Shown here piece by piece: positions 16,494 through 25,936 of a stretch of DNA of 51,348 nt. Origin of the DNA: Acidobacteriota bacterium (lineage in GTDB: Bacteria > Acidobacteriota > Terriglobia > Acidiferrales > UBA7541); contig JACQDH010000157.1 in NCBI GenBank assembly GCA_016201215.1, positions 1-51,348 of the forward strand. The letters run 5' to 3'. The notes beneath the pieces were generated by a model. It was given only the letters and a program-made list of their open reading frames with translations. It was not told where the DNA came from and ran no database searches. Within the stretch, counting starts at the first letter, position 1; every line of letters starts with the position of its first letter. The translations under genes and the position numbers were made by a program.

Positions 16494-17674
16494 GCTTGCT
16501 GCCTGCAACTTCTCGCCTGCTCGAAGAACGCCTTCATCTCCGCCGCATTCTGGTCCCAGGTGTACCGCTGCGCGGTGCGGGCCGCGTTTTCCCCCAGGCG
16601 CCGACGAACGGCCTCGTCACAGTAGAGGCTCTGGATCAGCTCTGCCAGGGCCGCAGCGTCGGCCGGATCTTCCAGGACGAATCCGTCCACCCCGTTCGAG
16701 ATGATTTCTGAGCCGCCGTTATTCCGGGAAGTAATCACCGGCAGGCCGCAGGCCATGGCCTCGGCGGGCGGCTGGGCGAAAGCATCTTCGAGCGATGGCC
16801 CGACGTAGGCATCGGCGGCAGCGTAATAGAACTCGACGTCGGGCCGCAGCGGCAGAAAAAACACCTGCTGCGCGAGCGCGTGCCTGCGGATGGCCTCCTG
16901 ATAGGGAGCCGGGTTGTCCCGCCCCACAACCAGCACGCACAGATTCGGATTCCCGATCTGGCCCACGGCCTCGAGCAGACAGGGGAGCCCCTTGTTCTTC
17001 CAGTCGTTTCCGATGAGGAGCAGGGCGAAGATCTGCCCGGCGAGCGCAAATGCTCGGCGCGCCTGCTCCCGCAATCCCGCGCGCGCCTCGGGATGAAAAC
17101 GGCCGAGGTCCAGCCCGCCGTACGCCAAACGAAGATGGTTCGTTCGTCCGTAGAACTGAGCCAGGTCCGCAGCCACCTTGCGCGAGACCACCGCCAGCGG
17201 TAAATCACGGCGGCGATAGACGCGCCGCTCGAGCGCTTCGACCAGCCGGTAGTACAGGCGCCGATGAATGAGTTGGGGCCACGCTGGCACCGGATTGCGG
17301 CGCAGGCTGAGTTCGTCCCTGACGCGCCGACGGAATTGCGCAAAGACGATATGCACCGAGATCGCGTCGGCGTCCAAGCAATTGATGCCCGGGGAATAAA
17401 CGACCTCCGGGACCAAACCGCGAAACCGGCGATCCCACCAGCGCCAGAGATGATTGGCGGCAAACCACCAGAGGTAGCCGGCCAGGTGTGGCCCGGGAAG
17501 AGCGGGGATGCGGTGCCAAACGATCCGGTTCAGATCGATGTCCTCGACCCGGTTGCTGTACACGTGGAATTCGTACTGGTCGGCCAGCCGCGAGAGGCAC
17601 TCGGCGACGCGACGTTCGGTTCCGTGGCGCTTGTCAATGAACGGGGAGACGACAGCGATCCGGCAGTTGGCCAT
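16490..17674 (-). CDS. Glycosyltransferase family 4
   Basis: GT4 enzyme of 394 residues. The N terminus IAVVSPFIDKRHGTERRVAE resembles the start of heptose and rhamnose transferases of LPS-type pathways. The donor domain has LLLIGNDWKNKGLPCLLEA, LCVLVVGRDNPAPY and VGPSLEDAFAQPPAEAMACG with the conserved Glu pair. ATG at 17674 is 15 bases after an AsnB-like gene; the 3' end overlaps the next GT4 gene by four bases. Donor sugar unknown. Confidence 0.88.
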   Translation of the reverse strand: MANCRIAVVSPFIDKRHGTERRVAECLSRLADQYEFHVYSNRVEDIDLNRIVWHRIPALPGPHLAGYLWWFAANHLWRWWDRRFRGLVPEVVYSPGINCLDADAISVHIVFAQFRRRVRDELSLRRNPVPAWPQLIHRRLYYRLVEALERRVYRRRDLPLAVVSRKVAADLAQFYGRTNHLRLAYGGLDLGRFHPEARAGLREQARRAFALAGQIFALLLIGNDWKNKGLPCLLEAVGQIGNPNLCVLVVGRDNPAPYQEAIRRHALAQQVFFLPLRPDVEFYYAAADAYVGPSLEDAFAQPPAEAMACGLPVITSRNNGGSEIISNGVDGFVLEDPADAAALAELIQSLYCDEAVRRRLGENAARTAQRYTWDQNAAEMKAFFEQARSCRQQA

Positions 17675-17689
17675 GGCTTGATGTCGCAG

Positions 17690-19576
17690 CTACGGACTCA
17701 CCTGCATGGTTTCACACCAGCGCTGCAGCGCAAACAGGCTCCAGATACGCGACCATCCAACTGCTGGCGCTGACCGTGCATAGCGTCGCCACAGCTCGCC
17801 CACCGCGGCGGGATCCAGCACGCCGGTAGCGTGGAGTCGCTCGGGTGCAAACGTCTGCTGCATTTCCTCCCGGATCTCGCGGGTGAGCCAGCGCGCAAAG
17901 GGAAACGTAAAGGTACGTTTGCGGCGCGTAAGCAGGTCTTGCCGGAGCCCGTCTGGAAGAAAAGTTTTCGCGGCGTCCAGCAGCAGGCGCTTGCGCTGGA
18001 TGCGAATCTCCGACGGCACAGGGAGTAGGAATTCCACCAGATGGTGGTCGAGGAACACCGGCCGCACCTCCAGGCTGTGGGCCATGCTCATGGCGTCCAT
18101 GTCGCGGAGCAGGCGCGGCTCGAGGTGCGTGTGAATGTCCATGAAGGCGACTTTCTCCTTCAAGTCTTGCTTCTCGACGAATTTCGCCCAGTAGGCCAGA
18201 TGACGTTCTGCCTCTGCCTCCCGGCCGTTCTCGGCGAGCGGCGCCGCCAGCAGTTGGCGGAGATCCCGCTCGAGGAAGAGAACCTTCACTGCGAGTTGCG
18301 AGGCTACGAAGGGATCGTGCTCGCCGAACAAATAGGACAGTTTGCGCCATCGGAAGGGCAGAGCGGGCTGATCGAAGAGACGCCGGAAGGGCTTTCCGGG
18401 CAAGGGACGTGTCCAACGGGCAATGCCATGGAAGCGCTCGAACCACTCGAGCGATTCGTAGCCGCCGAAAAGCTCATCGCCTCCCTGACCGGAAATGGCG
18501 ACTTTAAACCCGGCCTCGGCAGCCAGCCGCGAGATCCAGTAGGAGTTCAATCCGTTCACAGTTGGCTGGTCCATCGCCCAGATCGCATGGCTCAGGTCTG
18601 TGCCGATCTGCTTTGCGGGGAGGGTGAGGATGCGATGAGGAAGGCCCAGAGCTTCGGCCGTTCGCCGACTCAATTCAGATTCATCGAACTCCGCTTCGGC
18701 AAACCCGATGGTCATTGCCGTCAGGTTCTGGGCGCCGGCCCGTTTTGCCGCGGCGGCCAGGCAGGCCGAATCGGTGCCGCCGCTCAAGAACAAGACGACA
18801 GGCACGTCGGAAACCAGGTGGTGTCGCATGGCATCGAGGAGGACTTCGCCCAGTTGCGCCGGCAGCTCCTCCGCAGGCGGAACCACGCCGTGGCGGGAAC
18901 CGGCGCGTAAGCTCCAATACGCTGTGGAGGTCCACTTCCCGCCCTGCCAGACGGCGACGTGGCCGGGTTCGAGCGGCTGCACCTGTTGGATCGCCGTCCA
19001 CGGCGGCGGCACGTGACCCAGTTGCAGAAACGCCCGCAGGCCAGCCGGGTCCAGCTTCCGTGCGAGCAGACCGGAAGCCAGCAGGGCCCTGATTTCCGAG
19101 GCGAACAGCAAACCCTGAGGAGTCATCGCGTAGTAGAGCGGCTTGATTCCCAGACGGTCTCGAGCCAGCACGAGTTTGCGGGCTCGCGCATCCCAGATGG
19201 CAAAGGCGAACATTCCTCGCAATTGTTCGACACCGCGCTCGCCAAACTCCTCATAGAGGCGCAGCACGACTTCGGTGTCGGTGGCCGAGCGGAAGCGGTG
19301 CCCGCGGCCCTCCAGTTTGTGGCGCAGTTCCGCGGCGTTATAGCTCTCGCCGTTGTAGGTGATCCAGACGGTTTGATCGTCGTTGCTCATAGGCTGGCGC
19401 CCGCGCTCGCTGAGGTCAATGATCGCCAAGCGCGTGTTCGCCAGCAGGCAGGAACCGATGCACTCCACCCCATGACTGTCCGGCCCCCGGTGGGCGATGG
19501 AAACCACCATGCGCTGTCCGGCGTCCAGGAACACCTCCGCGCGGCCTTCTGACACCATGCCCGCGATGCCGCACAT
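17690..19576 (-). CDS. asnB: Asparagine synthase-like glutamine amidotransferase (copy 2)
   Basis: Protein of 628 residues with a full class-II glutaminase domain (MCGIAGMVSE, Cys2, AHRGPDSHG, YNGESYNA) and a synthetase domain with the canonical P-loop SGGTDS (265-270), SGQGGDELFGGY and RPVFLDHHLVE. It differs from copy 1 in the P-loop and in length, so the two probably have different acceptors. The start is the ATG before Cys2, which must be exposed; GGGAGG lies 12 bases upstream. The frame extends upstream to 20074 only as shadow of the polymerase gene, from which it is separated by 5 bases. Possible roles are free asparagine synthesis or amidation of a sugar carboxylate; the context favours the second. 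Confidence 0.9.
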   Translation of the reverse strand: MCGIAGMVSEGRAEVFLDAGQRMVVSIAHRGPDSHGVECIGSCLLANTRLAIIDLSERGRQPMSNDDQTVWITYNGESYNAAELRHKLEGRGHRFRSATDTEVVLRLYEEFGERGVEQLRGMFAFAIWDARARKLVLARDRLGIKPLYYAMTPQGLLFASEIRALLASGLLARKLDPAGLRAFLQLGHVPPPWTAIQQVQPLEPGHVAVWQGGKWTSTAYWSLRAGSRHGVVPPAEELPAQLGEVLLDAMRHHLVSDVPVVLFLSGGTDSACLAAAAKRAGAQNLTAMTIGFAEAEFDESELSRRTAEALGLPHRILTLPAKQIGTDLSHAIWAMDQPTVNGLNSYWISRLAAEAGFKVAISGQGGDELFGGYESLEWFERFHGIARWTRPLPGKPFRRLFDQPALPFRWRKLSYLFGEHDPFVASQLAVKVLFLERDLRQLLAAPLAENGREAEAERHLAYWAKFVEKQDLKEKVAFMDIHTHLEPRLLRDMDAMSMAHSLEVRPVFLDHHLVEFLLPVPSEIRIQRKRLLLDAAKTFLPDGLRQDLLTRRKRTFTFPFARWLTREIREEMQQTFAPERLHATGVLDPAAVGELWRRYARSAPAVGWSRIWSLFALQRWCETMQVSP

Positions 19577-19581
19577 GACGG

Positions 19582-21177
19582 CTATCGGCCTCCCGCGGAA
19601 ACGGTCGACTGCGCCATTCTCGCCGCCTGCACGTGCGCCTTGGCCGGCTCCGGAGCCTGTGCCGCCAGAGTTGGCAGGCGGAATACGACGCCCACGAGCA
19701 TCCACAGGTAAGCGTTGAAGACGAAGTTCTGATAAGGAGCCAGGCCCATATATGTAAACGCAATGAGCAGAAGCGCGGCAAACCAGAGGATGGAAAACCC
19801 TATCGGGAACATGGCCGTCTGCTTGAGCTGCCGGACCACCTTCCAGCCTGCACGGAGCAGAGCAAAGGTCCACATCACCCAGAGAATCAGCCCCAGGATT
19901 CCCAGCTCCACAACCAAAGTGCCGTAACCGCTCTCCACAGTCATGTCGATGGTGCGTTCTCCCAGCAGCCGGCTCACGTACTGCACGCCCAGCGACGAAG
20001 TGCCGGTCCCATAGCCATAGGGCCAGCGGGGATTCTCGAAGGCCCCCACCAGATTCCTGATGGGATAGTCCCATGTACGGCTCACGAGCTCGGATCCGGG
20101 GCCGGAGGGAGCAAGAGTCTCAGAATAGAAAGACCAGTTGGCCCCGATGGACTTGGGAAACAACTGAACCATCAGCAGGAGAGCAAGACCGGCACCGACA
20201 AAGGACCGGCGGAGAGACTTCACCAACCGATGCCCATGGCCCCACCGCCACGGCGCGCCCCAAAGAAAAGCGGCGGAGAGAACCAGGGCGCTGGCGCCGA
20301 TATAGACGACCGCCGCGCGGACGCCACTCACCATGGCGGCCACCGTCACGATTCCAATCCCCACGAACCCAAAGAGCACTCTTCGGCCTCCCCGCAACAG
20401 AAGATAGCCCTGGGTTCCCATGAACATGATCCAGGCGAGGATCAGATACCAGGAGAAGCGGCCCCCGCTGACGAAGACCGACGTGGGAACAGGTACAAGT
20501 TCACCGGAAATGGGGGCTTGGCGCGTCAATCTCCCCAGGCTCTGCAATTCGGGCGCTAACACCTGCGGATTAAGAAAGTCCAGCCCTACAATCGCCTGAA
20601 CAATTCCCAGCACCGCAATGAGGCCGCCCAACGCCAGATTGAGCGCCAGAAACTTTCTCAGGTCTGCTCCCGTGCGCAGCAAGGCGTAGCTCACGAACAT
20701 CAACGGAATATAGTAAAAATAGAGCTTCAGCCCCAGCAGGCCATAGAGCAAACTCGGCGACTCCGGGTTGAATACCTGCACGACGCCCAACCAGAAGAAC
20801 AGGCTCAGCGGAACCATGAACGGTGGACGGAAGGAGTCCACGCGGCCCCGCCGATGCGCCAAAAAGAAAGACAGATAGGTGACACCAACCAGGACGTCCT
20901 TGCCGAAGTAGACGGCCATATTGTTGCCAAGGTACTTGCGGGCCAGGTCTTCAAACAGCAGCCAAATGAGAAACAGATAGAAACCGGAGCGCCAGTCATT
21001 CAGTATGCTGACGACGATGCCCACGACTATTACTACCAGGCCGGCCAGAATCAACTGAGTGGAAGATCCTGCCACGACCCAGGTCGCCAGTACCCAGATC
21101 AGGCCCAGGGCCCCCAGGCCGATACCCGCGGCTTGAAGTTGGCGTTTGCCAGCCGCTGCGCTGATGTTGCCGAGCAC
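19582..21177 (-). CDS. O-antigen ligase/polymerase-like membrane protein (Wzy/WaaL type)
   Basis: Very hydrophobic protein of about 531 residues with around a dozen predicted membrane segments, a large external loop containing SWTFxx-like charged sequence after NPRWPYGYGTGTSSLG, and the Wzy_C-type hallmark ESGYGTLVVELGILGLILW. Family members polymerise lipid-linked repeats or ligate glycans on the outer face of the inner membrane. The start is uncertain: I choose GTG at 21177, preceded closely by GGAGG, because residues upstream overlap the next gene and are Arg-rich shadow. Alternatives upstream remain open. It lies 100 bases after a GT4 gene and 5 bases before an AsnB-like gene. Confidence 0.8.
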   Translation of the reverse strand: MLGNISAAAGKRQLQAAGIGLGALGLIWVLATWVVAGSSTQLILAGLVVIVVGIVVSILNDWRSGFYLFLIWLLFEDLARKYLGNNMAVYFGKDVLVGVTYLSFFLAHRRGRVDSFRPPFMVPLSLFFWLGVVQVFNPESPSLLYGLLGLKLYFYYIPLMFVSYALLRTGADLRKFLALNLALGGLIAVLGIVQAIVGLDFLNPQVLAPELQSLGRLTRQAPISGELVPVPTSVFVSGGRFSWYLILAWIMFMGTQGYLLLRGGRRVLFGFVGIGIVTVAAMVSGVRAAVVYIGASALVLSAAFLWGAPWRWGHGHRLVKSLRRSFVGAGLALLLMVQLFPKSIGANWSFYSETLAPSGPGSELVSRTWDYPIRNLVGAFENPRWPYGYGTGTSSLGVQYVSRLLGERTIDMTVESGYGTLVVELGILGLILWVMWTFALLRAGWKVVRQLKQTAMFPIGFSILWFAALLLIAFTYMGLAPYQNFVFNAYLWMLVGVVFRLPTLAAQAPEPAKAHVQAARMAQSTVSAGGR

Positions 21178-21277
21178 GCTCCTCCGATGGGGAGAGGATG
21201 ACCCGCCCGAGATTATGTCCTCGCGCGGGCCGCACTGCAAATAAGAAAGGTTATCCTGCTGCTTCCGCCCCAGACTT

Positions 21278-22498
21278 TCAACTGCCCCGCTCAGGTCCCC
21301 GAGGCTCTCTCCAACCCGCCGTCCGCTCGACAGCCTCGACCAGCGTGGCAACGTATTCCCGCGGCGACCACGTTCCCATTCGCCTGCGCGCTGCCTCCCC
21401 CATCTGCCGGAGTCGCTCGCAAACCGGCAAGACTTCACGTAGGACTTGGGTCAACGCCCCCACATCCCCGCAGGGATAAACAAAACCTGTCTCGCCATCG
21501 CGCACGAGATCGAATTTCGCACCCACTCGGTCGCTGACCACCGCCGGGCATCCGCAAAGCATGGCCTCGTTCACGACGAGACCGAAGGCTTCGTGCTCGG
21601 AAGGTAGGACGAGTAGGTCGGCCGCGCGGTACACACCGGGGAGCTGAGATTGATTCACGAAGCCGAGCATCCGAACCCGCTCCGTGATCCCCAGCGCTTG
21701 TGCTTGGCGCTCCAGGTCCGCACGGAGCGGTCCATCGCCGGCGATCACGAGGAACGAATCCTTTACGTTTGCCTTTGCAAAGGCCTCCACAAGATCCTGC
21801 GGACGCTTCCACGGTTGGAGTTTTGCACAAAAGAGTACGACAGGCGCGGCAGGAGGAACGCTCCAATTCGACCGAATAGCTTCTCGGTCAACCTGAGCGG
21901 CTCGTGCACTCCACCAGTCGTTGTCCACGACGTTTCTCACCATGAGAATGCGATCCTTCGGCAGACCCAGAGATTTCAGGTAGTCCACTGTGCCGCTGGA
22001 ACCCGCAAGAATCACGTCCCCCAACCCCAGGATGTGCCGGACGAGTAACTTCTTCAGCCTCTGTCGATAGGCAGATCTGTTTTTCCAAGTCCGCAAGCTG
22101 TGTGCGTCCGTAGTGAAAATCAGGGGCACACGACACCACTTAGCCGCCAGGATTGCCACCCAGGCGCTCGCATAGAAATACCCGCTGACCCAAACAGAAT
22201 CGAATGCGCCTTGGCGCACAAGGTTCCAGAGCCCCGGATTGAACAGGCCGAAGAACCGTCCCAAACCGGGTCGCAGCGCCTTGTTCGGCACCTGCGTCCA
22301 AGAATAGGCGTCCAGAACAGGAGTATCCCATGAAACTTCGACGCCGAACTCCGGATCCAGCCCCGATTCCGCACCCTGGAGGCTGCAATATGCAACTAGT
22401 AGGTCGACCCGGGGGTGCTCGGCAATCCGCCGAAACACCGGAGAAGAGTAATGCACGAGGTGAGAGCAGACCACAAGAACTCTGTATCGGCGGCTCAT
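21278..22498 (-). CDS. Glycosyltransferase family 4
   Basis: GT4 enzyme of 406 residues. It starts MSRRYRVLVVCSHLVHYSSP, has FTTDAHSL in the acceptor domain, and in the donor domain VVLFCAKLQPWKRPQDLVEA, FLVIAGDGPLRADLE and VLPSEHEAFGLVVNEAMLCGCP with the conserved Glu pair. ATG at 22498 is taken as the start, since the 50 upstream codons are shadow-like; there is no clear ribosome binding site. It is the first gene of the minus-strand block left of the lone plus-strand methyltransferase, so it needs its own promoter or read-through. Confidence 0.87.
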   Translation of the reverse strand: MSRRYRVLVVCSHLVHYSSPVFRRIAEHPRVDLLVAYCSLQGAESGLDPEFGVEVSWDTPVLDAYSWTQVPNKALRPGLGRFFGLFNPGLWNLVRQGAFDSVWVSGYFYASAWVAILAAKWCRVPLIFTTDAHSLRTWKNRSAYRQRLKKLLVRHILGLGDVILAGSSGTVDYLKSLGLPKDRILMVRNVVDNDWWSARAAQVDREAIRSNWSVPPAAPVVLFCAKLQPWKRPQDLVEAFAKANVKDSFLVIAGDGPLRADLERQAQALGITERVRMLGFVNQSQLPGVYRAADLLVLPSEHEAFGLVVNEAMLCGCPAVVSDRVGAKFDLVRDGETGFVYPCGDVGALTQVLREVLPVCERLRQMGEAARRRMGTWSPREYVATLVEAVERTAGWREPRGPERGS

Positions 22499-22875
22499 CG
22501 GTCGGTGTTCAATACCCGATGTTTTCTCGGGGGCGGGTTGTACCGGGTGGGCCCCGAGTGTCATCGGTGCAATGCCAAAACCCACTTGACGCACTCCATG
22601 ACCAACGCCTTTTCCCGAGCGGAGGTTGAAAAGTCTCACTAGAAGCATGCCCTCAAGGAAAATACCGCACCAAAGCTCTTATCCCAAATCGACTCCGCAG
22701 TGGCAAAGTGCTCTATACTACAGCAGCTTGCGCGATGCCTCGCGTTCTCAGATTCTGCTCCCCCCGCACCGAGAGGTCGCAAACCGCATGAGCAGCGTGC
22801 CTCACGAAGAACAAAAAGATATGATAACGTTTGTCTGCTTTCTTGCAGCACACACCGCAGAGATGGATACGACAG
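22499..22875. other. Divergent intergenic region with reduced GC
   Basis: 377 bases between a minus-strand glycosyltransferase start and a plus-strand methyltransferase start. It must contain promoters for both directions. TATACT at 22714-22719 is a candidate plus-strand -10 element, but no convincing -35 lies 16-18 bases before it. I found no RNA gene, repeat or coding region. Confidence 0.4.
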
Positions 22876-23757
22876 ATGAGTTTGCCATCCAAACTGCGCT
22901 TTGCTCGGAGAATCATCAAGCACAGGCTCCACCATCAGCCTTGTGTGTGCCCCTATTGTGCCGGGCCGTCCCCACTGAAGTTGATGAAGAGGAAGAAGTT
23001 CATCCTGGATATTCTCGGATGCGAGGCTTGTGGATTGATCTTCCGCTGGCCGACAGAAAGCCCCGAAGAGGCTGACGCTTATTACCAAGACGAGTTCTCG
23101 CCCAAGAGTCCCCAAATTAGTTTGCCCAACACAACTGAACTAAATAAGCTGTTACAAAGAAACTTCGCTGCGACCCCGCTTGACCTCGGACCGAAGATCC
23201 GGCTCTTAAAGGCCATCTGCCCCAGCGGGCGTGTACTCGACTACGGCTGTTCTTGGGGCTACGGAACATACCAACTGGCCCAATGTGGTTTCCAAGCGAC
23301 CGGTTTCGAAATTTCAAGACCTAGAGCTCAGTACGCGAGAAAGCATCTCGGGTTACAAGTTATCGATTGTTTCGAGGAGCTCAAAGCGTCTCCCCGAAGA
23401 TCATTCGACGTCATTTTCAGTCACCATGTCCTCGAACACTTACCGAATCTTAAGGATGGCCTCGACCTGATGGCTCGTCTCCTTACCGACGGCGGTCTCA
23501 CGTTTCATGTCCTCCCTAACTTCACGGGAAAATCAGCAGTCAGCGGAATGTGGTTGCACTGGATCGGAGAAGAACATCCGATTGCTCCGACGATTGATTT
23601 CTTCGCTCGTAATTTGCCCAAGCATGGATTCGGCCAGATCCGTTTTGCTTCCAGCCCCTTCGACGATGCATTGACGAACGCCCTGCTACAAAACGGCACG
23701 AAGGCCCTCCAGACCGATGGAGATGAGCTGCTGTTGCTCGCCTCAAAAGTGTCCTGA
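22876..23757 (+). CDS. SAM-dependent methyltransferase with N-terminal zinc-finger-like segment
   Basis: Class I methyltransferase of 293 residues. The N terminus carries two Cys pairs, Cys25-x2-Cys28 and Cys49-x2-Cys52, like the zinc ribbon of sugar or metabolite methyltransferases; the SAM site is VLDYGCSWGYG near residue 118, then FEISRPRAQYAR and SHHVLEHLPNL. ATG at 22876 is chosen; a TTG at 22831 would add 15 residues. It is the only plus-strand gene between 1.2 and 44.9 kb, and hand counts of 60-base lines inside it gave 48, 52 and 60 percent GC, below its neighbours. This suggests later insertion. Ends 12 bases from the convergent methyltransferase gene. Confidence 0.82.
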   Translation: MSLPSKLRFARRIIKHRLHHQPCVCPYCAGPSPLKLMKRKKFILDILGCEACGLIFRWPTESPEEADAYYQDEFSPKSPQISLPNTTELNKLLQRNFAATPLDLGPKIRLLKAICPSGRVLDYGCSWGYGTYQLAQCGFQATGFEISRPRAQYARKHLGLQVIDCFEELKASPRRSFDVIFSHHVLEHLPNLKDGLDLMARLLTDGGLTFHVLPNFTGKSAVSGMWLHWIGEEHPIAPTIDFFARNLPKHGFGQIRFASSPFDDALTNALLQNGTKALQTDGDELLLLASKVS

Positions 23758-23769
23758 TTCACGGGTGGC

Positions 23770-24765
23770 TCAGGGTTGCTTTCCTTTGGCATTGATGCCA
23801 TTGAAGCCGGTCTTCATCTGGATGTCGACCAGGCCGGCCTCTGCAAACCAAGCCCTCACATCCTCGATGTTTTGCGGGTGATCGTGGACAGGCGACAGCA
23901 TATCGAGTGCGCTCAGCATCTTGACCTCTTTGAGTTCCTCATCGGTGTATTCAAGTTTTGGCTTATGTGAAATCGGCCCAATGGGGATCAGATTGCCGAT
24001 CGGTTTGCCCACGACTGGAACCTGGTAGAGGGCCTTCTTCAGCTCGAACGCCGGCGGGATGGTCACCCTCAGCAAGGCGTGGATCTTCCGGGGACCCATC
24101 CAGGTCACGAAGGGCCGCACCCAATACTTCAGCGCCGGCACGAACCGGTTGCGCTGGTACACATCAATGACGATCTCCCCGCCGGGGCGCAGGTACGGCA
24201 CCAGGCTCAGGAAGGCTTGCTTGACGTCCGGGCAATGCTGCAACACGCCCATGCAGAAAATCTTGTCGAACGTCCCCGGCCGCAGAGGAATCTTGTAGAT
24301 GCTGGCCTGAAAAATGTGGACGCTCTCCGCAGTGCCGTTATTTTTGAAATTCGCTTCAATCGAATTGCTTAGGTCAAAGGAGAAGACCTCCGCGCCGGTC
24401 TCCAGGGCAATCTGGGTGAACCGGCCCATCCCGCACCCCGCTTCCAGGATCCTCTGCCCTTCCATCCGCGCGGGCCAGCCGGTGGTGGCATAGAACCGCT
24501 CTCGGCTCAAGTCGTTGTGCATGACCCTGTCGAGCTGCAGCCGGTCAAACCGGTTCCACTGATAGCCGAAGGAGGCCGCGTACTCTTCCGAGGGAACAAA
24601 CCGCGGCATCGAACGCAGGATGGGAAAGGTCGCCGAGCACCCGGTGCATTCGAGCAGACCTTCCCGGATCCTCCCGTTGGAAGAGGCGCCCGGCTCCGCG
24701 TGGGCCAATCGAAGCGCGGCCCGGCATTCGGGACAGGCAAATGATTCGAGCGCCTTGCGATTCAT
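23770..24765 (-). CDS. SAM-dependent methyltransferase with Trm112-like zinc ribbon
   Basis: Protein of 331 residues. An N-terminal zinc-ribbon (Cys11-x2-Cys14 and Cys40-x2-Cys43, with ATFPILRSMPRFV after it) is the Trm112-like module, followed by a class I methyltransferase domain: ILEAGCGMGRFTQ near residue 108, FSFDLSNS, and MGVLQHCPDV. The C terminus is a separate helical part. The substrate is likely a glycan or lipid-linked sugar by context. Start ATG at 24765 with GAGGAAG about 10 bases upstream; longer reading from 24885 overlaps wecB and is rejected. Follows wecB by 37 bases. Confidence 0.85.
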   Translation of the reverse strand: MNRKALESFACPECRAALRLAHAEPGASSNGRIREGLLECTGCSATFPILRSMPRFVPSEEYAASFGYQWNRFDRLQLDRVMHNDLSRERFYATTGWPARMEGQRILEAGCGMGRFTQIALETGAEVFSFDLSNSIEANFKNNGTAESVHIFQASIYKIPLRPGTFDKIFCMGVLQHCPDVKQAFLSLVPYLRPGGEIVIDVYQRNRFVPALKYWVRPFVTWMGPRKIHALLRVTIPPAFELKKALYQVPVVGKPIGNLIPIGPISHKPKLEYTDEELKEVKMLSALDMLSPVHDHPQNIEDVRAWFAEAGLVDIQMKTGFNGINAKGKQP

Positions 24766-24802
24766 CTCCTCGAGTCTTCCTCTCGCTGTCAGCCCGTTTT
24801 TC

Positions 24803-25921
24803 TCATCGTCCAATCGTCCAGGCTCGCTCGCGGCTGCTAGCGAGCAGCACATCCACGATCCGCTGGCTGGCTCTTCCGTCACCAAAAGGATTCGGGCCGA
24901 CAGGAAGTCCGTCGCCGCGGCGTCTGGCCAGCCATTGCCGGGCGCTGGTCACAATCGCTTCCCGGGAGGTTCCCACCAACTGCGCCCATCCCGATTCAAC
25001 GGCTTCCGGTCGCTCAGTCACCTCGCGCAGCACTAGGACCGGAGTGCCGATACTCGGCGCCTCTTCCTGCACTCCCCCCGAATCGCTCAGGATCAGCTCT
25101 GCGCGCTTCATGAGGTGCACGAACTCGGGATAGGACAGTGGATCGGTCAGCACGGTGCGCGGCTGGCCGTCGAGAAGGTCGAAAACCGTCTTTCGCACGG
25201 AGGGGTTTAGATGCACCGGGAAAACTACAGTGATGTCCGGATGCGTCTGCACCAGCTCTCGAACGGCCCGGCAAATCTCCTGCAGTGGCGGACCAAAACT
25301 CTCCCGGCGATGCGCGGTGACCAGCAACACTCGCCCGGCCAGCCCCGCCAGACGCGAGTCGGAGAAGACCACCGCGCGGCGCAGGATGGACAGGAGAGCG
25401 TCCACGACCGTGTTGCCGGTCAAGAACACCCGCTCGGCCGGCACTCCTTCCTTCAGCAGGTTCTCCCGCGCTCGCTCGGTGGGAGCGAAGTGAATGTCCG
25501 AAAGCACGCCCGTCAACCTTCGATTCATCTCTTCCGGAAACGGGCGAAACTTGTCCTGAGTGCGCAGGCCCGCCTCGACGTGGGCGACGGCGGTGCGCTG
25601 GTGAAAACTGACCCAAGCCGCCGCGAAGGCCGTCGTGGTGTCGCCCTGCACTAGGAGCCAGTCCGGCCGGGTTGTCGCGATGACCGGAGCTAGCTGCTCG
25701 AGGATCCGCGCGGCGACTTCGAGCGGCGATTGGTTCTCCTGCATCACATCGAGGTCATAGTCCGGAGTGATGCCGAAGTCCGCCAGCATCTGGTCGAGCA
25801 TGTCGCGGTGCTGCCCTGACACACAGACGTTGACCTCCAGACCGCGCTCGTTCGCCGCCTGGATGACCGGCGCCAGCTTGATGACCTCCGGCCTTGTGCC
25901 GAAGACCGTGAGTATCCGCAT
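24803..25921 (-). CDS. wecB: UDP-N-acetylglucosamine 2-epimerase (non-hydrolysing)
   Basis: Cytoplasmic enzyme of 372 residues, the family length, interconverting UDP-GlcNAc and UDP-ManNAc. Visible: TVFGTRPEVIKLAPV (5-19), GDTTTAFAAA, HVEAGLRT, PEEMNRRLTG, VTAHRRESFG and SDSGGVQEEAPSIGTPVLVLRE-type active-site loop with TERPEA. ATG at 25921. It lies between a GT4 gene (15 bases) and a methyltransferase gene (37 bases), so ManNAc or a derivative is likely part of the glycan. No ManNAc dehydrogenase (WecC) was recognised; Ugd is the only member of that superfamily here. Confidence 0.94.
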   Translation of the reverse strand: MRILTVFGTRPEVIKLAPVIQAANERGLEVNVCVSGQHRDMLDQMLADFGITPDYDLDVMQENQSPLEVAARILEQLAPVIATTRPDWLLVQGDTTTAFAAAWVSFHQRTAVAHVEAGLRTQDKFRPFPEEMNRRLTGVLSDIHFAPTERARENLLKEGVPAERVFLTGNTVVDALLSILRRAVVFSDSRLAGLAGRVLLVTAHRRESFGPPLQEICRAVRELVQTHPDITVVFPVHLNPSVRKTVFDLLDGQPRTVLTDPLSYPEFVHLMKRAELILSDSGGVQEEAPSIGTPVLVLREVTERPEAVESGWAQLVGTSREAIVTSARQWLARRRGDGLPVGPNPFGDGRASQRIVDVLLASSRERAWTIGR

Positions 25922-25936
25922 TATCTCGTTCCCGTC

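Noticed and set aside
22499-22620. Sigma-54 promoter at TGGCATTGCA
   Set aside because: The GG and GC doublets are 4 bases apart instead of the required 10.
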